A stretch of 64,000 nucleotides of DNA from Clavaria fumosa (lineage: Eukaryota; Basidiomycota; Agaricomycetes; Agaricales; Clavariaceae), in assembly GCA_951802425.1 (NCBI GenBank), contig OX637794.1, positions 3,782,001 to 3,846,000 of the forward strand, written 5' to 3'. How positions within the stretch are numbered: the stretch's first letter is position 1; every line of letters begins with the position of its first letter. A program made the position numbers and the translations under genes. The notes beneath the pieces were generated by a model. It was not told the origin of the DNA, made no database searches, and saw only the letters and a program-made list of their open reading frames with translations. Shown piece after piece: positions 48,713 through 58,125 of the stretch.

Positions 48713-48786
48713 CGCGGCTCGCAGTGTTCGACTACGGTTATGTAATTGATGGCCTCGACGCATTTGGATTCTCACATCCTAACGAC
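48713..48786. promoter_or_regulatory. NECAP/CSN8 divergent promoter, 74 bp
   Basis: Only 74 bp separate the two proposed start codons, so 5' UTRs are very short or overlap the opposite gene. The CSN8 reading frame stays open upstream to about 48724 without another ATG. No motif stands out. Confidence 0.45.
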
Positions 48787-49879
48787 ATGGCAATGAATGG
48801 TCCCCCTACACCTCCCGCAACGTCCGCAATTGAGATTCAAGATGCAGAATCACAGGTCGCGACAGCGCCTGATGTAGAACAACCACCCGCTGTGCCGCCA
48901 TCGGTGGATCAATCACAGTTCGACGATGAGGAGGAGCGAAACCCTTGCAAACCGATTGTCCCCGTTCTCGTCCTTCTCGCCGAGCGCGATGACTTCCAAG
49001 GGCTAGTGACGCAAGCCGAGCTCACAGATTTGGATGTGCGGTCTCTGCTACCAACTTTAACATGTTATCCGCATCTCACGCGACGCGTCTTTAGGCAGGC
49101 CACGATCAAGACGATAGCCACCTGGTCCTAACTACACTTCTCATCCTCGCATACCTCATCTTGAACGATCTGTGTGCCACTTCAGCCCCCATGGTATCCC
49201 TTGGATGTTCTGACGCTGAGAAAAATACAGCCCTCCGGCCCGTTTTGCTTTCATTCGACTACCAGGTAACCTCAGTGCGACGCCAGTCGCTCAGGCTGTC
49301 TTTGAACTTCTCGCATCAACTTGGCAGCGTAAATACGCCAATATTTACCCTCGCGCTGAAGCGTTGGTCCAAATCGTTAACCAGGCGGATTTCTTGGACG
49401 AACGGCTCACGGCCGTCATCACTGGCATGATCGCGGCGTTCGTTGGTCCGTGGGCGCGTCTTCTCCCTACTTGATCGGAAGCTTAGCGATTCTCTAAAAG
49501 CGTCGTTTCGTCAACGCACCTATGAACTTATTGCGAAAACTTATTCTTCATTACCTCTGCAATTGGCCCAGACTTATCTCGGTCTTCCGGCCAATGAATT
49601 ACTTCCAGGTTAGTAGTATCAGACAAAGCTCACTGTGTTTTGCCTCTTGACGTGTCGATGTAGTGGTGGAGCGACTACAATGGTCTTATGACGCCGCTTC
49701 ACAACTACTCTATCCCAGATCGATTGCTTCAATGCCCTCGCGACCAGAACGTCCGACACCAGGCAAGTTCACTGCTTCCGATTCAGTTAGAAGGCTTTTA
49801 CACTGTTGTTTCGGCAGGACCCTCAACTATTGCCACCTTCCACCTGGTCGCAGAGAGCGTCGTGAAGTTGGAGGCATAA
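48787..49879 (+). CDS. CSN8: COP9 signalosome subunit 8 (PSD8/eIF3k family)
   Basis: Six exons (48787-49035, 49095-49171, 49231-49445, 49501-49608, 49664-49762, 49818-49879) give 269 residues. An acidic, Pro-rich leader precedes the helical core: LVLTTLLILAYLILNDLPPA, VAQAVFELLASTWQRKYANI and LTAVITGMIAAFVASFRQRT. The winged-helix-like segment YSSLPLQLAQTYLGLPANEL is the most family-like part. CSN8 is the smallest PCI-type subunit of the signalosome that removes Nedd8 from cullins. The last intron (49763-49817) has a GCAAGT donor, needed to join TPG to PSTIATFHLVAESVVKLEA at the C-terminus. An eIF3k or Rpn12-like identity is less likely from the sequence but not excluded. Confidence 0.8.
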
Positions 49880-50300
49880 ACACCCAAAATCTAAATCTTC
49901 AACACCTAAGACTTTAACGCCATCTTAAGAAGACAGCAAATAAAGACATAACATGTATGCATGAGTACAAGCCGAAGTGCAAGCCTTTGTCACAAATGGG
50001 GATAGCGAATTGCCGCACTATGATTCATTCATCCGTTCAATTAACCTAGTTTTGCGCACACATACATTGTAAGCATGCGAGAGGGTCATCTGCTTTGCTT
50101 GACTGCGCAATGCCTCTGTGAGCGCTAACCAGCCTTGGTCAATGCCAGGCTTGAATTTATGTAAATGTGAAGTGTAACTGCCAGAGTGTCACAAGGGATT
50201 GATGAACCTGACGAGCGCTTGTTCCACAAGTTTTGGCCTCCTTCTGGAATTTGAGTGAACAGACCCAGTCCCGACATCTCTCTCGCCGACCACTTCTGTA
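49880..50300. other. Intergenic between CSN8 and UBLCP1
   Basis: About 420 bp with no gene recognised; likely the CSN8 3' UTR and UBLCP1 promoter. Confidence 0.5.
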
Positions 50301-52044
50301 ATGGATGATAATACAGATATCGTTCTTCCGTCCACGTCGCGCGAATGTCCAGCGACTGTCACGGTAACAGCTGCCCAAGAGGTGTATTTCCCCGTCTCAC
50401 AAACGCGATGTTCCTCGAATATTTAAGTCTCTGAGCGCCCAGGACCACGATGCGGACGGACAAGCTGAACGCTGGTGTCATCTGCAGTTCACCTGGTCTG
50501 GGAGATCGTTCTCCCTGGATGTCGCGGATTCTGACAGGTGAATGGCCCTCGTTCTCCTCATAGCTCGCCCTCGATCATCTCAGTTCCGGTCTCTCTAGAA
50601 TCTTCGACCTGAAGATGGCTTTGCAAACCCTCACAGATGTTCCTGCAGAGCGGCAGAAGATAATAGGACTCGTGAAGGGGAAGCTACCACCCGATCAGGC
50701 TCGCATGTAAGCAACCACCGGGCCCGAAAACACCAGCACTGATGTGATCTTCACCACCGCAGTGCCGATCTCGGTTTGGTGGCAGGGAAGAAGTTCACGC
50801 TCATCGGCACACCACAAGGTCACGAAATCAAAGATCCTTCACGTCTGTTTCACCCCTTCGTTATCCTATACACACGAGCAATTGAACCCTCTTGTTTGAT
50901 TATACGACAGAATTGAAGTTTCTCCCCGACGTAATAAACGATCTCGACATAGACTTCATGGACAACCCCACAGCCGCATTGGCGTACAAGAATGATCAAC
51001 GAAATATCCGCAAAGTCAAGGAAGCTACTGAAAAGCTTCAGGTCAACATCATTCACCCACTTAGAGAAGGGAAGAAACTGTTAGTTTTGGACATTGACTA
51101 CAGTGAGGCTTCCTCGATGCATGGTCTTCGTTTAGACGTGACATTTCTTCTTGCGATCGACCACAGCGATTCTGGACGCCAAACCACTCACTTCGGGTTC
51201 ACTACCCCCTGCCGAGTGCGCACGGCCACGACTGCACGAATTTCTAGAAGATGCCTATCCGTACTATGATATATGCATCTGGTACCTTGCTACTTCGCAA
51301 ACCCGATGATGGCATTCTAACTCTGGGAACAGGTCGCAAACGAGCTGGATATGGGTAGAGGCGAAGCTGGTCGAGTTGGGCATGGTTGGCGCCCACCGGA
51401 ACTATCAGGTGAGTTTGTTGAGATCGGAAGACGCACCATCATATCATATTCAAGTCGACGTATGATTCAGATCTCGTTTGGTAACGTTCCTTATTCTTAG
51501 ACGATGCGATCAGTGTGCTGATCGGGCGACTCAGTTCTGGATCAGACATGCATGTTTACGGTGTTCAGTGAGCGTGACAACAAGCCATGGACACACCATG
51601 TGAAACCGCTTCAGATCATTTGGAACCATTTTCCACAATTGTCAGTGCGATTTTCAGCATGCTAGGGTCACCGCTTGACATTTTTCACCTATGTTCATGC
51701 TTACAGCAGCGCGAAGAATACCATTCACATTGATGACCTTGTTGGTCTACTCTCATGACTTTTCTGCCTGAGGCTCTCTGATTCCTTCTTCCCTCAGAGC
51801 AGGAACTTTGCGCTGAATCCGGGAGAGGGTCTCAAGATTCGGCCATTCAGGAATGCGCACACAGAGGAGGCGATGGCTGATCGCGAGTTGGACCAACTGT
51901 CGAGATACCTGGTACATATCGCGGGCGTGGAAGACTTCCAGAACCTAAAGCATCGGGTGAGTTTCTCCGACCTCCGTGCCACGCAATATTCATATCCGGG
52001 GTTAGGACTGGAAACAGGTGGTGAAAGCGCTACCACCGACATGA
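50301..52044 (+). CDS. UBLCP1: Ubiquitin-like domain CTD phosphatase UBLCP1
   Basis: Twelve exons (50301-50363, 50488-50537, 50599-50706, 50763-50842, 50911-51102, 51167-51281, 51333-51408, 51471-51480, 51535-51640, 51707-51740, 51798-51956, 52018-52044) give 339 residues. The N-terminal ubiquitin-like fold reads VTFTWSGRSFSLDVADSDRI and ERQKIIGLVKGKLPPDQ. The FCP/HAD phosphatase core has the nucleophile motif LVLDIDYT (Asp near 161 and 163). It continues with RLHEFLEDAYPYYDICIWSQ and the distal acidic motif NTIHIDDLSRNF. UBLCP1 dephosphorylates the proteasome regulatory particle in the nucleus. Exon 8 is only 10 nt. Intron 1 is 124 nt and was placed to join PATVT to FTWSG. Confidence 0.9.
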
Positions 52045-52577
52045 GCTGAGGTGGTTGCCTACCTCCGTTGCCTTTGGGGTTAGGGAATATGTATCATGGA
52101 GTCGGACAGTTTGTACCAAACGTCGTGTCATTTTTCCAATGCGACGACGCCTCTGCACAAAGTACACCGCCCGCCGAATGGCAGTGCCAGTTTCGTGTTT
52201 CTTTCTTACAAATGCCATAACGGGCCGAAGTGAGCCTCGACCGCGACACGCATTCACGCTTGTCGTGCCTCCATGTCTGTCTGATCACATTATCAATATG
52301 CGAGGTCGCGCCCACACCAAACCGTTCGCTTGGGGCTCCCCTATCTCGCCTGACTCGACTGTGCTTACTAGTAGCGCGCGGGGATACTCACCTCGAGGGC
52401 GTCTCTTCCCCTTGGAGCAGCCGTCTCGGAGGCGACGCAAGCGCTGTCAACAACATTCGCGCAGCCATGCTCCGAGTTGGTTCAATTATCGTTATTAAGG
52501 GCCGTCTTGGAGAGCCCCTTTCTCGCCATGGTATAAAACGCGTCCTCCTCGGTGTCTTGGGGCGTCATTTCTGCCTG
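52045..52577. other. Intergenic between UBLCP1 and the Nudix gene
   Basis: No independent gene was recognised. The Nudix frame remains open upstream to about 52467, where another ATG occurs, so part may be coding. Confidence 0.45.
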
Positions 52578-53742
52578 ATGTCCGTCGCACCACCACCCCC
52601 TGCCTTCCCGCGACTCTCCGCGAGCCTCATCGTCGTCAACGACAGGAACGAGGTTCTCCTTGTCCACCGCAACCCGGGCGCTAAGGCGTTCGGGGGTCTT
52701 CACGTCAGTCTTGAGAACGCGGCGCTCCGTCTCGTGGAGGCATGCTGACCGAGGGTGCACCAGGTTTTTCCAGGCGGAGTCTATGACGCTCGACAGGACG
52801 ACTCGCTTGCGATGACTGCCGTCCGGGAGACTTTCGAGGAGACAGGCTTGCTCATCGCCGGACCGGGCTCGACACACCTGGACGAGCAAACGACAGAGGA
52901 CGCGCGGCGGGCCGTGCACTCGCACCAGCTGCTATTCAAAACTTTCCTGGAGCACCATCGGCTGAAGGTGGACGAGTCTGCGATCCTTCCGTTCATGCAG
53001 TGGATCACACCCGTGCACGAGCCCAGGTAAGGAGTAATCTGGATCCACTTATCTTTTGTGTCTTTGAGCGTCTAAGACGGCCAAATCTGCCTTATCCATA
53101 GGCGCTTCCGTGCCCAGTTCTTCGTCACTTTCCTCCCACCCCCTTCGGACCCGGTGCCGGTGCCGGTCCCGAATCACGGCGGGAACGTCAGCAGCAGCAG
53201 CGCCAGCGCCCCACATCCCACACGCCCCCGCCCCCGCCCCACGCCCGACACCGCACAAGAGGTCCTCGCCGCGCACTTCCGCCGCCCCGCACACACGCTC
53301 GCAGACTTCGCGCGCGGGCGTCTCCGGCTCTTCCCGCCGCAGTTCTACCTCCTGTGCACGCTCGGCGCGCTGCTCCCCGCGCCGCGGACGGCCCCCGCCG
53401 AGCGCGCGCGCGTGGAGGCGCTTGCGCGCGGCGCGTTTGGACGGGCGTGCATCGCGCCGCGGGTCGTGCCGGGCCCGTACGGGCCCGTGGTGGTCCTGCT
53501 GGATGGGGACGAGGAGCATGGGGGCCCGCCGGGGCGCCGTCATCGGCTAGTGGCCGCCGATACAAGCACACAAACGGTTTGTTGCTTTTCACCTTCTTTT
53601 TTTGTTGCTGTTGGAATTCTTACACTCATTCCTCTTCCTTCAGACTGACGGCGCACGACCCATAGGTCTGACGCTCGAGCGCAACTTTAACATATTCTGT
53701 GACGCTGAGTGGAAAGCCCCACTAGGGACGTCAAAGCTATGA
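52578..53742 (+). CDS. Nudix hydrolase, NUDT19-like, with SKL peroxisomal signal
   Basis: Four exons (52578-52703, 52764-53026, 53102-53576, 53644-53742) give 320 residues. The N-terminal core reads LSASLIVVNDRNEVLLVHRN and HVFPGGVYDARQDDS, and the Nudix box is represented by AVRETFEETGLL. The last residues are GTSKL, a canonical type 1 peroxisomal targeting signal. NUDT19/NUDT7-like enzymes hydrolyse CoA and acyl-CoA diphosphates in peroxisomes; that substrate is inferred from family resemblance and the signal. The long insertion after QWITPVHEP is Pro/Ala/Arg-rich and very GC-rich. An upstream in-frame ATG at about 52467 would add 37 residues; I prefer MSVAPPPP because it sits just before conserved sequence. 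Confidence 0.85.
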
Positions 53743-54638
53743 CCTCGTCGACGCTGGATCTACAAGATACAATATATTCTCGTTCTGGACTCTGTATACA
53801 TGTAGGCTGAGGATTTGTTAGTAATGCTGAATGTCATGTAAAGGCAAAGTAATGTAGAGATGATCAGTTGTCATCCAGTTTAGTAAACTAGTTAGGTACT
53901 GTAACGACATCTGGTCAATTCAAGAAAAGAAGCATTTGCTCGAGTACTCAATTGAATAATGGCATTTCTCGTTGAAAGTTGAAAATTCATTCCTCACAGA
54001 GTAGTAGCCTGTTCATCATTCTTACAAGGTCTTTGAGGTTTTTATTTCCTCTTATGGTGTTTCACTTCTCTAGATCACATCCGGAAGCAGACACCTGCTC
54101 CATAGCAGCTTGTAAGGAACAGCGTAACTTGCTGGCCAAGTCGGAAGCGCTTGCTCTCACAATGCACGCTCTAATCGATAATTGCATAAATCTGCTGTAC
54201 CGTACTAAGGTGCGGAGAAAGGGACCCCCTGATTTCTCTTGGCGCGTTTCTGTGTTCTGTGCTTACTACACTGCACTGCGCCGAGCTAGATCACTGTACA
54301 CAAATATATATTATAAAATACTAAGGTCGTCTGGCCAATGAATGCAAAAAAATAAGCAATCGACAAGCCTCTCAGCATATAGAAGAGTCAAAAAAAAGAA
54401 AGCACTCGTGCGCATATGAGTGAAGTACTTCGGAAAGGGTTCGTTCGTTGGGGGGAATGGATTTGCCTTGGTTGGGGGGTTTACAAAGACATTGCGTTGG
54501 TGTATATATTGCAGCCAGGAATAGTTCAGGTGTGCCAAAACAGCAGAAAGGAAACCAAGAAAGAAAGAAAGAAAAAGAGAAAAAAAAAAAGCGAAGGCAA
54601 AAAGCCAACAACAAACAAAAAAAACACCGGCAGACGGC
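53743..54638. other. Convergent intergenic region, A/T-rich
   Basis: The gap separates the Nudix and esterase stops. It is AT-rich, with a purine run of A and AAAG units at about 54550-54595. Short frames are not convincing genes. Confidence 0.5.
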
Positions 54639-56535
54639 TCAGATGCCGAAAACCTGATAGTCAAACTGGACTAACTCGCCCCAAAAGGCGGGGTCGCACC
54701 CGCCCACGGGCGCCTCGCCCGTCGCGCCCAAGTTCAGCGCACGCACGTCCGCGCCGGACGTCGCCGCGCGCCACGTCGGCAGGCCCGCCGCGTTCGGGTT
54801 CCCCCCGCGCATGAACGCGCGGTACCGCCGCTGCACCTCAGAGATGAGCGCACTCTGCGCGGAAGTCGGGTTCGGGGCCGTGCCGAACTGCAATGCACAT
54901 CACACACACGAAGAAGATGGTCAGATTTTTTCTTGGGCGCGCACAGCTGGGGGAGCCACCCGCAAGTAAACGCAACGCACCACGATGGGAATGTCGTCCT
55001 GGTGGCACACGTGCCCCGGCGCCAGGCAGAACGGGATCTGCTGGTTTTGCGGGACCGCCGAGCCCAGGCGGTACACGCCCACGAAGGCCGTCCCGCCATT
55101 CGCGACCCAGCTGCGCGCAAACGTCCACGCGGCGCAGCGGAACGCAAAGTCCGTCCCGACCGTCTCGACCTGCGGCCGCACGTCGGACGCGCTCGCCGGA
55201 GGCGGGGGGTACAGCGTGCTCTGCGCCACCTGCTCTCCCCGCATCGGGCCCAGGAGCGCATCGAGCGTTGCGCCGTACTGGCTCCCGGGCAGGGCATTCG
55301 GGAAGATCGCAAAGACAAGCTCGGCGGCCTCGTTCGTGACCGTGGTGATGATCACGGGCTTTGAGACGTGTGGGAACGGCGCGCTCGAGGTGAGCGGCGA
55401 GGTGATCAGTACGCCGTCTTGCACAGGCCGCCACGGCTCGCTCTGTCCTGCGGACGGGTCGATGCTGTTCGCGGTCCCGAAGAGCGTCAGCTCCGCGTTA
55501 ATGATCGCGTCCACGGACAATGCCGCCTGGCACGCCGTGTCGGTCGCAGCGCACCCGATCTGGCCGTTGTAGAATTGTTGCAGCTTCTGCTGCGTCGTGG
55601 TCGACAGGAACCCAAAGTCCTGTATTTTTAAAAATTTAATTTTGAGACGGCGTGTGCGACACAGTATGACGCGTACCATTGGGTCGGACTCGAGAATGGC
55701 ACCCTGGAAAAGACCGTCCGCGGATGGCACGGCAAGGAGGGCCCTGATCAAGTTCGCTCCGCTGCTCTGTCCGGCGAGAGTGATCCTGGGATTGTTCCCG
55801 CCAAATACGGCGGAGACACTCCGAATGAAGGAGAGGCCGTTGATGACATCCTTGACGGCGAGGTTGGTGAGGCCACTGGGAGCCATAAAACCGAGCTAGG
55901 ATACGCGTTTCAGCGAAAAGAGAGGTGCGTAAACAAGACGCGAGGCTTACAGCTCCAAGTCTGTATTGTATGACGATGACGACGGAACGGGTTGCGGTTG
56001 CAAGGAGAGAACCGTCGAGCAGGGGATCAGAAGCTGAGCCTACGATAAATGAACCCCCGTGTACCCTGAGGTGAGAGGTCGGTTTCGAAAAATTAAAACT
56101 TAAATTGACATTAAAAAATGGATGGGGACAACTGTACCAGACTAGAACGTTGGAATTTTCAAGTTCTTGGGGCACGTATGCGACCATGGCAAGACAGTCT
56201 TCGGTAGAAGAGGAAGTCGGTACGCCTGGTTGAGGACATGGCAGAGGTAAACCGGTTACAGGATTCAATGGACTGTATTAAGAGTCGTGTAAGCGGATAT
56301 GGTGTTGAGAGTTTGACCAAGACCAAGACACGTACGGTAATTGCCACGTTGTCGATTGAACCGAGGGAGACCATCTTTGTGCAGATGCATACCTTACGGA
56401 GAAGCGAATAGCGCCCGAGGGGGTAACGACTCCCGTAGCTTTGCCAAGTGGTGTTGTGACGGTGATATCTCTTGGCCTAGGCCTTGCGAGAGCGAATGAG
56501 GCGAGGAAGAGGAGAGCGATGGTGAAGGGGTACAT
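54639..56535 (-). CDS. Secreted type-B carboxylesterase/lipase
   Basis: Six exons (56336-56535, 56138-56272, 55951-56065, 55677-55895, 54981-55619, 54639-54887) give 518 residues. A signal peptide is clear (MYPFTIALLFLASFALARP). Family motifs are the oxyanion-hole stretch VHGGSFIVGS, the QYRLGALGFMA block, and the nucleophile elbow AGQSSGANLIRALL with Ser near 194. A C-terminal CHQDDIPIVFG supplies the likely catalytic His. Two conserved-type disulfide contexts (PCPQPGVPTSSSTEDCL and IGCAATDTACQ) fit the alpha/beta-hydrolase fold. Substrate cannot be read from sequence. The coding region is very GC-rich in the third codon position. A TATA-like sequence lies about 110 bp upstream of the ATG. 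Confidence 0.9.
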
Positions 56536-57215
56536 GGTAAGGAGAGGAGGAGGAAGGGTTTAAAGAGTGGAGGAATAGCCCGCCCAGGTGACGACGAGGA
56601 GAAGAGAGAGAGACTAGATAAGGTAACTTTGTGGGTGAGAGAATATAAAGTGGGTGAGTACAAGAAAGAGACATGGTGTAGAAACGATTGCTGTTAAGTA
56701 AATATGATCGAAGGTTGAATGAGAAAGAGAAAAGTACAACAGAAATTACTATATCGGGTAGTCACGTGAGTCGGTGTTATTGACTACTGGATAAACACAC
56801 TAACGATGGCTAACACTACGATGGCTATATGGCTATGGCTATGGCTATAACATCAGTCTGATACGTTGAGCCATATCAACCTATTAACCGTTGTTCTTTA
56901 TCATCAAATTTCAGACGAGAGAGGGGCTTAAGAACCCATACTGTACATCATTTACACACGACAAGGACGCCAACACATCGGTGTACCTTTCTCACAGTCG
57001 CGTCCCTTCTTGATACCGCGTGAACACACCAGAATCTTATGATGGCAGCTGTGACAATAAAAGGGGTTGATATCCCTGTAGTGGTAGTAGCAGAAGCAGC
57101 AGCAGTAGCACAAGTCAAGTTTTCGTAACGACCGTCAGTACGGTAACGCAGGGACAACAGCAAAAGGCTACAACACATCCACAGGGGGGGAGAATAAAGC
57201 CGTATTCTCCCACTC
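56536..57215. other. Intergenic with short tandem repeat
   Basis: No gene was recognised. A TATGGC/ATGGCT hexamer repeat lies at about 56810-56850. It presumably contains the esterase promoter and the Y14 3' UTR. Confidence 0.55.
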
Positions 57216-57976
57216 TCACTCCTTTTCCCGCCGGCGGGGACTCGCACTCCGGTTCCGATTTACACGTCCCTTCTTCGGGCCGCTTGGTGGTGGCCGGACA
57301 AACGCGTAGTCGCACTGGATCGTCTGCTCCATCAATTGCGTCCCGTATGCTCCATCAATCGCAGCCTGTGCCTCTGCCATCGTCTCGTACTCTACCAACG
57401 CGTAGCCCTGCAGTAATGAATTAAAAATCAGCAACGACGGAGAAAAAGCGGCAAGAAAATGCTGTCCACCTTGACGTAGCCCGTCCGCCGGTCGAGGTTC
57501 AGGTGCAAGTTCTTAATTTCGCCATACTCGGCAAACTTTTCCATGACGTCCTCCTCCGTCGCTTCCTCGTGCACGTTCGTCACCATGATGATCCAGCCCT
57601 CCACCGCTGCGGCGAAGCAAGCGTCGTAAGACAATACACCCAAAAAAGAAACATGTATAAGGAGAAAAAAAGACGCACATCGTGCTGCGCGTGTGTCCGC
57701 ATCCTTGACTTGCGTAGTCTCGACGCGGTCGTACGTAGGTTCCGTCACGACTGGAGCATCCGCACCACCTGTTGTTGTTGTCGTCGTTGTCGCGTTGAGC
57801 AAGGCGTGTGTGCACGGAGACAAGAAGATAAAAAAGCAGACCTTGTTTTTGGAAACCCCTCCCTCGGCGCCTGACGACGCCCCCTTCGGTCACTACGGGC
57901 AGAGCTCTGAGTGAGGGAACGTTAGATACAGATTTGGAAAGCCACCTTCATCGATGTTCATTTCATCGTCCGACAT
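57216..57976 (-). CDS. RBM8A: Exon junction complex protein Y14 (RBM8A)
   Basis: Five exons (57946-57976, 57842-57904, 57679-57768, 57470-57606, 57216-57407) give 170 residues, the normal Y14 size. The leader [10 protein letters not shown] and an Arg/Gly patch precede [20 protein letters not shown]. The RRM continues with [40 protein letters not shown] and [15 protein letters not shown]. The tail is Arg/Ser-rich. Y14 pairs with Mago nashi in the exon junction complex that marks spliced mRNA. Intron 1 in this model is only 41 nt (57905-57945) and its acceptor CAGAG is atypical, so the first 10 residues are less certain. CWF19L1 starts 149 bp away on the other strand. Confidence 0.93.
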
Positions 57977-58125
57977 GGTGTGTATTGAAGACGAAGAGAG
58001 AGTGAGTGAGAGACGATGAATAATTTTTTGTAGACGAGTCAGGTCACGCACAACGCCGCCAAAAATAAAAAAGGAAAAAGTCAGCCGTCCTGCTCGTGCG
58101 CCGCTCACTGGCACAGGCGGCACGA
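57977..58125. promoter_or_regulatory. Y14/CWF19L1 divergent promoter
   Basis: These 149 bp separate two start codons of genes that both act in splicing or RNA processing. An A-rich stretch lies near 58060-58080. No specific site was recognised. Confidence 0.4.
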
